Shown: positions 49,887 to 58,660 of the stretch, one piece after another
Position numbering within the stretch: position 1 is the stretch's first letter
How the letters are laid out: each line of letters starts with the position of its first letter
NCBI GenBank assembly: GCA_963717195.1
Contig: CAVQVR010000006.1
Span: 124,001-188,000 of the forward strand
From: JACDAE01 sp963717195
GTDB taxonomy: Bacteria > Chloroflexota > Ktedonobacteria > Ktedonobacterales > Ktedonobacteraceae
DNA length: 64,000 bases
Direction: 5' to 3'
Notes under the pieces: generated by a model
Database searches by the model: none
What the model was told of the DNA's origin: nothing
Seen by the model: the letters and a program-made list of their open reading frames with translations, nothing else
Program-made: the position numbers and the translations under genes

Positions 49887-52535
49887 ATGGAGGAGTCTCG
49901 TAACGCGGCCAGTGCAGGTAACGCCGATCAAAATACAGTCATTACAGCCAGGCTTTCACCCCAGGAGCCGACAGGCAATACAGCGCAAGCACCAACAAGC
50001 AATGGAACAATTACTGGAACTGAGCAAGCTCAGGAGCAATCGGAGAGCTCTCAGCCAATCGATAAAATCCAGCTCACCGTTATTGAGGGTTTCCAGATTG
50101 GACGAGGCGTGGCACGCATTGATCCAGATGATATAACACGTCTGGGATGTCAGCCGGGCGATATTGTCATGGTCAGGGGTTCTCGTACGACGGCGGCAAA
50201 GGTTGTCCCGAGCGCTCTGGCAGATCGTGGGCGACAGACTATTCAGATGGATAGCCAGGTGCGTCAGAACAGTGCATCCGGATTGGGAGAGCGCATCACC
50301 ATCCGTAAGGCAAAAGTACGTATAGCGGAGAAGGTCACGTTGCTCCCTTTGAGCGGAGGAGCACCAATTCAAGAAACAGATCTCCAGTATATCGCACGAT
50401 ACCTGGTTGGACTGCCTGTAGTGATTGGTGATCTGCTGCGCGTTGGAACTCCGGGAACAGCTCCACGCGAATTTCTTATCATTGGCACTACACCGACGAC
50501 CCCAAGCTATACCGTTTATAAACCTACGGCCGGCGATTTGCCTATTGCGCAGCCGCTAGAGCCTTATACTGATGTCGAAGCAGTACTGGTACAACCGGGA
50601 ACACTGGTACGCGCACAGGCAAGGGGAGCCGCTAACAGCACACCAGGGCGTGTAGGCTATGAAGATATTGGAGGATTGGGCAAAGAGCTACAGCGCATTC
50701 GCGAGATGATCGAACTGCCACTCAAATATCCGGCAGTATTTGATCGCCTGGGTGTTGAGCCGCCCAAAGGCGTTCTCCTCTATGGACCTCCGGGAACTGG
50801 TAAGACGCTTATCGCACGTGTCGTAGCGGCTGAAACCAACGCGGCATTTTTCATCATCAACGGACCAGAAATCATTAATAAGTTTTACGGCGAAAGCGAA
50901 TCGCGACTACGTGGAATCTTCCAGGAGGCTCAAAAACGCGCTCCCAGCATCATCTTCATTGATGAACTAGATGCCCTCGCACCCAAACGAGCCGAGAGCG
51001 GTGGTGAGGTCGAGAGGCGCATAGTAGGGCAACTCCTCGCACTGATGGATGGACTGGCCTCACGTGGGCAGATCGTCCTGATCGGTGCGACCAACCAGCC
51101 AAATGCGCTCGACCCGGCAATACGGCGTCCTGGACGTTTTGATAGAGAGATCGGTTTGCGTGTACCTGATGTGCGTGGGCGAACGGAGATTCTGCGCATA
51201 CATAGCCGGGATGCTGCACTGGCAAACGACATCGATTTTGCACGATTGGCACAGTTAACGCCGGGCTTCGTTGGAGCGGACCTGGAGGCGCTCTGTCGGG
51301 AAGCTGCGATGATTGCATTGCGGCGTGTCCTGCCTCATATAGACTACCAGCGCGGCTACATTCCTTACGAGACCCTGGTCAACCTTAACATCACCATGGC
51401 AGACTTTCAGGCTGCGCTACGAGAGATCGAGCCATCAACCACACGCGAGGTCTATGTAGAAGTCAGCGAGACCACGTGGGAGGATATCGGTGGGCTCGAA
51501 GATATTAAAGACACGCTTACAGAGGGCGTAGAATGGCCGTTACGCTATCCTGAAGTTTATGCCAATGCCAAAGTAGAGGCACCACGGGGCGTCTTACTTT
51601 CAGGCCCGCCAGGATCTGGCAAGACGCTTATCGCACGTGCACTGGCCAACCAGTGTGAGGCAAGTTTCATCTCTATCAAAGGACCGGAGTTGCTCTCGAA
51701 ATGGGTAGGAGAATCAGAAAAAGGAGTACGCGAGATCTTCAGGCATGCCAAACAGGCAGCACCATGCATCGTCTTCTTCGATGAAATCGACTCGATGGCC
51801 CCAAGACGAGGAGGAGGAAACGATGGCAACGTCGGAGACAGAGTCATCGCCCAACTTCTCACCGAGATGGACGGCATTGAAGGGCGCGAGGGCGTGATAG
51901 TCCTCGCGGCTACCAACCGCTCTGAATTAATTGACCCGGCGTTGCTGCGCCCAGGCCGCTTTGATCTGATTGTCGAACTACGGCACCCAAATGAAGAAGA
52001 GCGACAGGCTATCTTCTCCGTCCACCTGCGAGGGAGGCCAATTGCACCAGAAGTAACAGCCGAGGAACTGGCAAAAGTCACACCGGGACGCAGCGGAGCC
52101 GATATCGAAGCCATCTGCCGAAGAGCATCTTTACTGGCACTGAGAGACTGGATTGGGCCTCGGCTCAGTATAGGACAGGTGCAGGTAAGCGAAGCGCAGG
52201 ACGAAACGCAGACAGCCACAGCGAATAGGCCGAAGGGAACAACAGCGCCGTTGCCAGATCCTGATGCGCAACCTCAAACGTCGTTGCCAGATTCCAACAT
52301 TCAGTCACAGACGCCCCCAGCTCGTTTCCAGATACGTGCCGAGCATTTTGCACGCGCCATTGATGAGCAGCGTGAGCGTTACAACATCCAGGAAGAAGCT
52401 GAGGCAGAACGGGAGCGGCAGGGCCGAGGGCGTCAACGTCTGATCGATATGGCCGCAAATTATGATCAGCAGAAGGAGAAGCCTGCGTTAAGTGGCTTCC
52501 GTCTATGGTTAGCACGTCTCTTTAGACTCGCTTGA
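49887..52535 (+). CDS. Cdc48/p97/VAT-type double AAA ATPase
   Basis: An 882-residue unfoldase of the Cdc48 class, mostly known from archaea and eukaryotes. A low-complexity Gln/Ser-rich N-terminal stretch (1-50) precedes a Cdc48 N-domain (IDKIQLTVIEG...RGVARIDPDDITRLGCQPGDIVMVRG) and Cdc48_2-like region, then AAA1 with Walker A GPPGTGKT near 300 and Walker B IIFIDELDAL, and AAA2 with Walker A GPPGSGKT near 573 and Walker B IVFFDEIDSM; both have RPGRFD second-region arginines. The C-terminus has a Pro/Gln-rich insertion and a charged helix. Both ATP sites look intact. A terminator follows. It stands alone with no adaptor or protease gene beside it. Confidence 0.93.
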   Translation: MEESRNAASAGNADQNTVITARLSPQEPTGNTAQAPTSNGTITGTEQAQEQSESSQPIDKIQLTVIEGFQIGRGVARIDPDDITRLGCQPGDIVMVRGSRTTAAKVVPSALADRGRQTIQMDSQVRQNSASGLGERITIRKAKVRIAEKVTLLPLSGGAPIQETDLQYIARYLVGLPVVIGDLLRVGTPGTAPREFLIIGTTPTTPSYTVYKPTAGDLPIAQPLEPYTDVEAVLVQPGTLVRAQARGAANSTPGRVGYEDIGGLGKELQRIREMIELPLKYPAVFDRLGVEPPKGVLLYGPPGTGKTLIARVVAAETNAAFFIINGPEIINKFYGESESRLRGIFQEAQKRAPSIIFIDELDALAPKRAESGGEVERRIVGQLLALMDGLASRGQIVLIGATNQPNALDPAIRRPGRFDREIGLRVPDVRGRTEILRIHSRDAALANDIDFARLAQLTPGFVGADLEALCREAAMIALRRVLPHIDYQRGYIPYETLVNLNITMADFQAALREIEPSTTREVYVEVSETTWEDIGGLEDIKDTLTEGVEWPLRYPEVYANAKVEAPRGVLLSGPPGSGKTLIARALANQCEASFISIKGPELLSKWVGESEKGVREIFRHAKQAAPCIVFFDEIDSMAPRRGGGNDGNVGDRVIAQLLTEMDGIEGREGVIVLAATNRSELIDPALLRPGRFDLIVELRHPNEEERQAIFSVHLRGRPIAPEVTAEELAKVTPGRSGADIEAICRRASLLALRDWIGPRLSIGQVQVSEAQDETQTATANRPKGTTAPLPDPDAQPQTSLPDSNIQSQTPPARFQIRAEHFARAIDEQRERYNIQEEAEAERERQGRGRQRLIDMAANYDQQKEKPALSGFRLWLARLFRLA

Positions 52536-52567
52536 TCCACATAATATAATTGAGGCGCAAAATTTGA

Positions 52568-52600
52568 CTCCCCTGCACGTCTTTGTGCAGGGGAGATTTT
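52568..52600 (+). terminator. Terminator after the Cdc48-like gene
   Basis: A perfect 11-bp stem CTCCCCTGCAC with a 6-nt loop, followed by ATTTTC, 32 nt after the stop codon. Confidence 0.8.
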
Positions 52601-52676
52601 CAAGTCTCCGTCCATTAGTAGGGGGTGAGTGCAACATTGATCATTACACCTCTACAACAATGTGAGTACTATCCAC

Positions 52677-52705
52677 TTACAATATATAGGCAACTATGCT
52701 ATAAT
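52677..52705 (+). promoter_or_regulatory. Sigma-70-type promoter for the 52746-54905 gene pair
   Basis: TTACAA (52677-52682) and consensus TATAAT (52700-52705) with an optimal 17-nt spacer, 40 nt upstream of the start codon at 52746. Confidence 0.7.
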
Positions 52706-52745
52706 ACATGATGGAGAGTATACCAAGAGCCGAAGGGAGAAACTA

Positions 52746-53123
52746 ATGTCACTCACACATGACAACTCCTCTTCTGTCTCCCGTGAGCAAGTTACAGAGG
52801 CGTACCTGAAAGCCATACGGTTGATCGATGAGCGAGTAGCACCTCTTTTGGGCAAAGCGACGACGCGTGTCCTGGTAGAAGGTGCTGCGAGACGAGTTAT
52901 GAAACAATATCCGTTTCTGCACTTCCTTGTCATACGACCTTATACAGAAGTCATCCCATCCGTTATTCAAGAGCAACTTTCGGGTGTCACCTCCACAGAA
53001 CTCGCAGCTGGACTCAACGCATTGTTAGACGAGTGTTTCGCGGGCTTGCGAGAGCTAACAGGTGAACTTATCGCGCCGCCACTACATGATGAAGTCATTC
53101 ACCAGTTGTCTCAACTACAATAA
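52746..53123 (+). CDS. Hypothetical protein upstream of a histidine kinase
   Basis: A 125-residue, mostly helical soluble protein of unknown family. It contains YLKAIRLIDERVAPLLGKATTRVLVEGAARRV, and a C-terminal helical part (AGLNALLDECFAGLRELTGELI). The start at 52746 follows AAGGGAGAAA. It ends 9 nt before the histidine kinase gene and shares its promoter, so it is likely a partner or sensor accessory of that kinase. The spacing and shared promoter are seen; the function is inferred. Confidence 0.7.
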   Translation: MSLTHDNSSSVSREQVTEAYLKAIRLIDERVAPLLGKATTRVLVEGAARRVMKQYPFLHFLVIRPYTEVIPSVIQEQLSGVTSTELAAGLNALLDECFAGLRELTGELIAPPLHDEVIHQLSQLQ

Positions 53124-53132
53124 AGGACAGTC

Positions 53133-54905
53133 ATGGAGAGCAACGTGCCATCAGAGTTCCAGGTTGTGGAGAGGGAGAAAAGCACGGATCGCTCTTCTTC
53201 TGTAGCGAAAGGAGAGCGTTTAACGGCCATCAGGCAGGAGTTGGAATACCTCAATACGATGGGGAAGCGCTTCGTCGCCGCATTTGATCGCTTCCAGGTA
53301 CATCGTGCTCTTCTGGCGGCGTTACGCGATCTGTATAGTTTCTCAGCATGTTGTATTCTCCTCAAAGGAGATCCCTTGGAGCTATTCATTATTCCCAGCT
53401 ACCCTCTCAGTGCTTCCTTTCTAGAAGCGATGATTCAGCGTATTGTCAACGCCGCTAATGTCATCGATTTCCCACATGTAGAGGCCGAGCAATTGGCGAG
53501 ATCAGCCTATCTCGATGCTCCCGATGAGTTAGCACTGCCGCAGATACAAGAAGAACTGGGAGGAGGTGAGATCGGCTCCTGTTTGAATATTCCCCTCACC
53601 GTTGAAAATCGCATCATGGGCATGCTCAGCCTGTTTGATGAGCGTATTGGCACGTTTGACACCAACCTGTTGCAATTGACGACCATGATTGCTGATTATG
53701 CAGCTGTGGCACTAGAGAATGTGCGCCTGCGCGAACGGGAGAACGCATTGTGGCGACAGACCGAATTTGAGCGACAGCGGCTGGAGCTCATTATCAGTAG
53801 TATGGCCGAGGGTCTGCTTATCACCGATGCGCAAGGAGCTATCACCTCGCTCAACCAGTCTGCACAACATCTGCTAGCACAGGCAAACAGCGCTTTCCAG
53901 ACGGAGATCCCACTGCACGAGCTAATCAAAACAAGCGATGTCGACTGGTTGCCTCGCCTGGCGGAGATTGTTGACGAGGCTCTGAAGAACAAAGTTGTCA
54001 CCAACCAGGAACTGACGATTGGAGAAGGGGGCGAGACGGTCCCATTCACACTGAATATCAGCGCGGCTCCCCTCCATGATGCGAGCGAAGTTACTATGCG
54101 TCCGATCGGTGTTGTCGCAGTGCTCAATGATGTCACCTCTCATAAGCAAGTTGAGCGACTAAAAGACGAATTTGTATCAGTGGTATCCCATGAGTTGCGT
54201 ACTCCACTTACTGCGATCAAGGGCTATACCCAGCATGTGGCACGGCGTATGGAGCGACGCTTACGAAAAGCGCGTACGGCGCTAGAGGACCATACATCCT
54301 TGAGCGAGTTGCCTGAGAGCTATGATATACGCAGCTTGAACATTATACAGAGCCAGACTGAACACCTGGAGCGACTGGTCAATGATCTGCTTGACCTCTC
54401 ACAGGTGCAGTGGGGCAAATTGAATTTACGTTATGAGACATTCTATCTGGCCGATGTGTTGGCGAAAAGTGTTCGCCTGGCTCAGGCCAGTGCTGAACTG
54501 CATACACTCTACCTGGATATTCAGGTACAGGAAACGGCCATTGTTGCTGACCGCGTACGTATAGAGCAGGTAATCGGCAATATACTGGACAATGCAATCA
54601 AATACTCGCCTCATGGAGGAAAGGTGACTGTACGTCTGGAAGATGTGGACAACAAGTACCAGGTGAGTATTACTGATGAAGGGATCGGGGTCAGCCCGGA
54701 ACAGTTTGATCACATTTTTGAGCGCTTCTACCGTGTTCACAATACGACCATCCAACAATATTCAGGCATAGGGTTGGGTTTGTATGTGGCAAAAGCGATT
54801 GTTGACGGTCATGGTGGTCAGATCGGGTTCACGAACAATCAGAGTACCGGGAGTACATTTCACTTCACCTTACCACATAAGCCACCGACAATCCCTCTTA
54901 TCTGA
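53133..54905 (+). CDS. Sensor histidine kinase with GAF and PAS domains
   Basis: A 590-residue cytoplasmic kinase without membrane helices. N-terminal GAF domain (about 30-205, ending FDTNLLQLTTMIADYAAVALENVRL), a short coiled coil, a PAS domain (about 220-340, SSMAEGLLITDAQGAITSLNQSA), the HisKA domain with phospho-accepting His353 (VSHELRTPLTAIKGYTQHV), and a HATPase_c domain with N box NILDNAIKYSP, G1 ITDEGIGVSPEQ, F box FERFYRVH and G2 GIGLGLYVAKAI. All catalytic boxes are intact. No response regulator gene is adjacent, so the partner is elsewhere. It follows a small helical protein gene by 9 nt. Confidence 0.93.
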   Translation: MESNVPSEFQVVEREKSTDRSSSVAKGERLTAIRQELEYLNTMGKRFVAAFDRFQVHRALLAALRDLYSFSACCILLKGDPLELFIIPSYPLSASFLEAMIQRIVNAANVIDFPHVEAEQLARSAYLDAPDELALPQIQEELGGGEIGSCLNIPLTVENRIMGMLSLFDERIGTFDTNLLQLTTMIADYAAVALENVRLRERENALWRQTEFERQRLELIISSMAEGLLITDAQGAITSLNQSAQHLLAQANSAFQTEIPLHELIKTSDVDWLPRLAEIVDEALKNKVVTNQELTIGEGGETVPFTLNISAAPLHDASEVTMRPIGVVAVLNDVTSHKQVERLKDEFVSVVSHELRTPLTAIKGYTQHVARRMERRLRKARTALEDHTSLSELPESYDIRSLNIIQSQTEHLERLVNDLLDLSQVQWGKLNLRYETFYLADVLAKSVRLAQASAELHTLYLDIQVQETAIVADRVRIEQVIGNILDNAIKYSPHGGKVTVRLEDVDNKYQVSITDEGIGVSPEQFDHIFERFYRVHNTTIQQYSGIGLGLYVAKAIVDGHGGQIGFTNNQSTGSTFHFTLPHKPPTIPLI

Positions 54906-54922
54906 GCCGACAACCGTGAGAA

Positions 54923-55441
54923 TTATAACGCATGCCACAGATCGGTTGGGCTAGAACCGAAGTGGTCATTGAGGTAGGAATAACCAAACGGCGTGAAGTG
55001 AACTTTGGCCCAGGTGACACGAAGCCACTGAATGCTACGCAGGATACGAGCTTCACCCCACAGAGGATGACGTAGATCCTGGAATGCATTGAAGATATCA
55101 CCCATGATGGAAAGAAAAACCCCACTGCCAACAACGACCACCTGGACAACAAGATTATGGGAGAGCGCGACGGGGCTGAGAGAGGTAAACAGACCAACAT
55201 AGAGAACACTTCCCGATGCGATAGCGGGACATAGCAGGATTAACCAGATGAACAGGATCGATGGCTCGTGCACAAACATGATGGTTATGCCAAGGGGCCC
55301 GATAGCCCAACCGACGAGGGGGTCATGGCGAAGCAACATTACCAGCAAACGTACACCTTTGAAAAGAAGGATCCAGAGCACCAGGAGAAGGACTAAACCT
55401 GGAATGTTAATTCCATGAAGGCTGTGTAAGATACGTAGCAT
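54923..55441 (-). CDS. Polytopic membrane protein of unknown function
   Basis: About 172 residues with roughly four membrane helices (LVLLLVLWILLFKGV, LGITIMFVHEPSILFIWLILL, VLYVGLFTSLSP, VVQVVVVGSGVFLSI) and a soluble C-terminus ending YLNDHFGSSPTDLWHAL. Resembles a transporter-like half or a phage-shock-like membrane protein only vaguely; no family is claimed. ATG at 55441 is preferred over TTG at 55447 because GAGGAG lies upstream at the right distance. It is convergent with the kinase gene. Confidence 0.65.
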   Translation of the reverse strand: MLRILHSLHGINIPGLVLLLVLWILLFKGVRLLVMLLRHDPLVGWAIGPLGITIMFVHEPSILFIWLILLCPAIASGSVLYVGLFTSLSPVALSHNLVVQVVVVGSGVFLSIMGDIFNAFQDLRHPLWGEARILRSIQWLRVTWAKVHFTPFGYSYLNDHFGSSPTDLWHAL

Positions 55442-55686
55442 GCGCAATACTCCTCAGCGGAAACATTGTAAGGACCCTTCAGCCTCAAAGTAGAGGGAAA
55501 CGCTTCCTGTACTTTTTATTATACTCCAATGACATGTTTTAGTGCAATCAAGAGCGACTAAAAGTTTAAAAGTCAGCTACTTTCGTGCCAGCCTTCTTCT
55601 CCCGCCAGGGAACAAAGATAAGGAGAACCTACGGATTTCTTTAGTGAGTATGGGGAATATCATCTAAGGAGAAAGAAAAAGAGAAA

Positions 55687-55758
55687 TGGGCGCTACTGGT
55701 TTCGAACCAGTGACCTCTTCGGTGTGAACGAAGCGCTCTCCCGCTGAGCTAAGCGCCC
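55687..55758 (-). tRNA. tRNA-Val, anticodon CAC
   Basis: The minus strand gives a full cloverleaf: acceptor GGGCGC.../GCGCCC, D-arm AGCTCAGCGGGAGAGC, anticodon stem CTTCG/CGAAG with loop TTCACAC (anticodon CAC), and T-arm with GGTTCGAACC. CCA is not encoded. It reads GUG valine codons. Confidence 0.95.
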
Positions 55759-55912
55759 TTATGGATGGCTGAGGCAACTATAGCATTCATCATCCGGATT
55801 GTCAAGCATTTTTTGGCGGCGAGGGTGTCACTATAGTACTCTGATCCACGTATTATATATAGCAATGCAAAAGAAATAGAGGGGTTCCACACGAGAATAA
55901 AGGGAAAAGATA

Positions 55913-56035
55913 ATGGCGAAAAAAAAGACGATGAAGAAAACAGTTGCGAAATTGGTCGTTGGCGGTGTGATTTTACCAGCAGTGGTATTGGCGGTACGCA
56001 AACGCATCTTCCAGTTCATCGACGAAAATTTATAA
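55913..56035 (+). CDS. Tiny single-span membrane protein
   Basis: A 40-codon gene with AGGGAAAAG before the ATG. The product starts MAKKKTMKKTVAKL and has one hydrophobic segment (VVGGVILPAVVLAV) followed by a basic end (RKRIFQFIDENL). This basic-hydrophobic-basic layout suggests membrane insertion. No family is recognised; its good ribosome-binding site and lack of overlap with other genes argue that it is real. Confidence 0.5.
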   Translation: MAKKKTMKKTVAKLVVGGVILPAVVLAVRKRIFQFIDENL

Positions 56036-56132
56036 TACAGCCAGGCGCATCCTCCTCATAAGAGGATGTAAGAAGCGACTCCATATGCTATACTGAGGGG
56101 TAGTTATTCTACGAACTTCTCGGGAGACGTCA

Positions 56133-56549
56133 ATGGATGATAAAACGGTCAGTACCACTGAAACGACGAATAGTAGTGGTACAGAGAAGACTGATGATGG
56201 CTCAAAAAATGAGCAAACGATGGAACATGTATCGAGTCCAGAGGCAGAACACAGGCAGGCATATGGAACGGCAAAGACGGAGAATCTGCGCGACTCGGGA
56301 CTCTGGCGTATTATTCTACCTGCTTTTGTTATTGTATGCTGCCTTGTCCTCTTTGCTATTCCACTGGTTATTCTGGTTCCCTTGCTCGGGGCATCACTTG
56401 ATCCGCTCTCAGCGAGCCGGGTGGCAGGCGATAACCTGGTGTGGGTCTGGATTACACTGATAGTTCTTTCATTAGGTATCGCTTCAGTGGTCGTATGGGG
56501 ACTCTCTAAAATCTTCCTGACACAGGCAGGCAATTACCATAAGGCATAG
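56133..56549 (+). CDS. Membrane protein with an acidic Ser/Thr-rich N-terminus
   Basis: A 138-residue protein: residues 1-50 are polar and acidic (Thr, Ser, Glu-rich), followed by two membrane helices (about 60-85 WRIILPAFVIVCCLVLFAIP and 103-127 LVWVWITLIVLSLGIASVVVW) and a short C-terminus. No signal peptide. No family is recognised. It is followed 3 nt later by a small gene that may be translated with it. Confidence 0.65.
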   Translation: MDDKTVSTTETTNSSGTEKTDDGSKNEQTMEHVSSPEAEHRQAYGTAKTENLRDSGLWRIILPAFVIVCCLVLFAIPLVILVPLLGASLDPLSASRVAGDNLVWVWITLIVLSLGIASVVVWGLSKIFLTQAGNYHKA

Positions 56550-56552
56550 CTA

Positions 56553-56717
56553 ATGATTCAGCAAGTAGACCGAACAGACACATGGCGTGGTGATCGTTAT
56601 CGACGTGATCCGCGCCTTTATCGTTGCTGGCTATACCTTCGACAGTGGAGCAAAAGAGCTCTGGCGCACGAATGGCAAGGAGTCAGATATGTCGAGGTCA
56701 ATCGAGTAGACTTGTAG
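56553..56717 (+). CDS. Small Arg/Trp-rich hypothetical protein
   Basis: A 54-residue frame starting 3 nt after the preceding stop codon (TAGCTAATG). The product is basic and aromatic (DRYRRDPRLYRCWLYLRQWSKRALAHEW). Tight linkage to the membrane-protein gene supports translation, but no family or motif is recognised. Confidence 0.4.
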   Translation: MIQQVDRTDTWRGDRYRRDPRLYRCWLYLRQWSKRALAHEWQGVRYVEVNRVDL

Positions 56718-56855
56718 AATTATTGAGAAAATATTGACCTAAAAGTGCTTGACTTTTGAAACAGCAACGGGTACACTCAATATCAGTTCACAAACGTACT
56801 ATTGATTGGTTTCTAAAGAAGATGGTTATACAAATACGTCAAGGAGGTGAGTTCT

Positions 56856-56933
56856 ATGCAGCAAGTACTTATAACAAAACAGCACGGTACGGAGAGCGGC
56901 AAAACTCATTGCTCCCGCACAACAGAGGCATAG
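56856..56933 (+). CDS. Possible 25-residue peptide gene with a very strong ribosome-binding site
   Basis: AAGGAGGTGAG lies 5 nt before an ATG that opens a 25-codon frame (MQQVLITKQHGTESGKTHCS...). The near-perfect Shine-Dalgarno is unusual for a chance frame. A similar GGAGGTGA precedes the gene at 57245. Function unknown; it could also be a leader peptide. Confidence 0.35.
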   Translation: MQQVLITKQHGTESGKTHCSRTTEA

Positions 56934-57152
56934 CTACACGTATTTCTACGTCCAACGCTGGTGCAGATCTACACAATCTGCCCGTCGCTTTTCGCCTCTA
57001 CCCTCCTCATCGTGCATTCGCAATCCTCAAAATGAAAAGGTTCAGACTTCACATATAGAGAAAGCAGCATGAAGTACCTGTTTACTATATCCGATAAGAA
57101 CAAAACATGCATCCAAATTTTTTGCACGTTCCCCTCTCCACTCCAACGGAGC

Positions 57153-57214
57153 GCAACGGACGCGATAAATCGGGGTCCTACGGACGCAACGGGCGCGATA
57201 AATCGGGCCCCTAC
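57153..57214. repeat. Two tandem copies of the dispersed repeat core
   Basis: Units at 57153-57181 and 57186-57214 (GCAACGG.CGCGATAAATCG followed by GGG.CCTAC) have a 33-bp period. These are the cleanest short copies of the window-wide family. Confidence 0.85.
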
Positions 57215-57244
57215 GAGCGGGAAGCAAGGAGAGGAGGTGAAAGC

Positions 57245-57436
57245 ATGAGAGGCAAGCTACGAGACAAACGTGTAACCAACAAGCGCGATATCCTCAAGCG
57301 CGAGGTGATTGAGCGCCGCCGCATCAATAAACGCGACAATCGCTTAGCAACGCAATTGGAACAGTTCGATGACGACAACTACGAACTGGAGCAAGAAGAA
57401 GAGCAAGAAGAGAATACGGCCCCCAGCAAGAAGTAG
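57245..57436 (+). CDS. Small highly charged helical protein
   Basis: A 63-residue protein with a strong AGGAGGTGA ribosome-binding site. Residues 1-35 are strongly basic (KLRDKRVTNKRDILKREV, ERRRINKRDNR) and residues 40-57 strongly acidic (FDDDNYELEQEEEQEE), giving a polar helix or coiled coil with opposite charge at its ends. No family is recognised. Such proteins can bind nucleic acid or ribosomes, but that is only a suggestion. Confidence 0.6.
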   Translation: MRGKLRDKRVTNKRDILKREVIERRRINKRDNRLATQLEQFDDDNYELEQEEEQEENTAPSKK

Positions 57437-57480
57437 GGACGCACGATGTGTCCTTATCCGAAAGCGCCTTAGACATCTAT

Positions 57481-58654
57481 TTATGGGATATCTATTTCAG
57501 GAAACAAGCGGCGTGCAATGACCAGGCGTTGAATCTGGGCCGTGCCTTCGAAAATATCAAAGACTTTGGCATCGCGAAACCACTTCTGAATGAGCTGCCG
57601 AATCTCGAAATTCTCCCAGGAGCGGTAATGCGTACTGCGGCAGAAGTTGCTTTCATAACAAGGCTTCCAGCATACGCTTTACACATCGAGGCTTCTTTGG
57701 AATTAGGAATACGGCAGTCGCCCATCCAGGCGGCCCGCCAGACCAGGAGGCGTGCCATCTGGATCTCTTGCCGAATCTCTTCCAGTTCGCTTTCAATGTT
57801 CTGCCGTTTCTGAAATGGATATCCCAACGGCAACTCCTCTTTCAGCCACTGACAGGTTGCTTCATAAGCTGCACATGCGATGCCTACTGCAATAACACCA
57901 ACCATTGGACGGGTGGCATCGAGCGTGCCCATCGCGGCCTTGAAGCCTGCTTTTTTGCTTTGTTCGCGACCAGCCAGCAGATGATCGCTGGGAATACGGC
58001 AATTTTCAAAGATCAGCTCGGCGGTCTGGGAGGCACGCAGGCCCATCTTCTCCTCAATGCGTCCTACGGTCAGGCCGGGCGTTCCTTTAGGGACCACAAA
58101 GGGACGGATGCCTTCGCGCCCAAGGTTTTTATCGATAGTCGCGAACGTGATCACCAGATCTGCGCGTGCACCATTAGTGATATAGTGCTTGTGGCCGTTA
58201 AAATCCACTCATCACCATCGAGAACGGCGGTGGTTGACATACCTGCGACATCGGAACCAATGCCGGGCTCGGTCAGGGCCAGAGCGCCCCAGTGCAACTG
58301 ATCGTCCGCGTAGAGGGCAAAAAACTTCGCCTGCTGCTCTGGCGTCCCTTGCGAAAGAAGCGGTGGTGCAGCCAGGCCAGGACCAGGGATAGCGGTTGCG
58401 AGAGCGGCATCGCCCCAGGATAATTCTTCATTTAAGAGCATAGAGCGGATTTGTGGCTGCTTTTCCTCTCCCTGCGCGTGAGCCTGAGGGATAGAAGCGG
58501 GCGAAAGGCGTTTTTGTATCTTCCAGAAGAACGAGGCGGGGATCTGCTCGTTGCGATCACATTCCAACGAGATAGGACGCATTTCTTCAATGGCGATCTG
58601 GTGGACATAAGCGCGAAAGGCTTGTTGGGATGGACTGAGGGTGAAATTCAGCAT
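57481..58654 (-). pseudogene. Acyl-CoA dehydrogenase, two apparent frameshifts
   Basis: FAD-dependent acyl-CoA dehydrogenase fragments in three frames. From 58654: MLNFTLSPSQQAFRAYV, then GALALTEPGIGSDVAGMSTTA (FAD/substrate segment) to DGDEW. One base is missing at the A4 run 58200-58203 (plus strand); the next frame gives NGHKHYITNGARADLVITFA, then RPFVVPKGTPGLTVG and the helical domain. Near 57625-57635 another base is missing, and the end follows as WFRDAKVFDIFEGTAQIQRLVIARRLF, finishing at 57481. With both repairs the gene is 391 codons, normal length. It may be a young pseudogene or sequence error. It is 6 nt downstream of an intact paralogue. Confidence 0.85.
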
Positions 58655-58660
58655 TATATG

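Noticed and set aside
56756..57058. 100-codon frame starting with TTG
   Set aside because: No ribosome-binding site at its start and unstructured composition; the strong Shine-Dalgarno within it serves a different, shorter frame (56856).
57153..57214. Short repeat pair as an attachment site
   Set aside because: The same sequence occurs at many other places in the window without integrase genes, so it is a general dispersed repeat.
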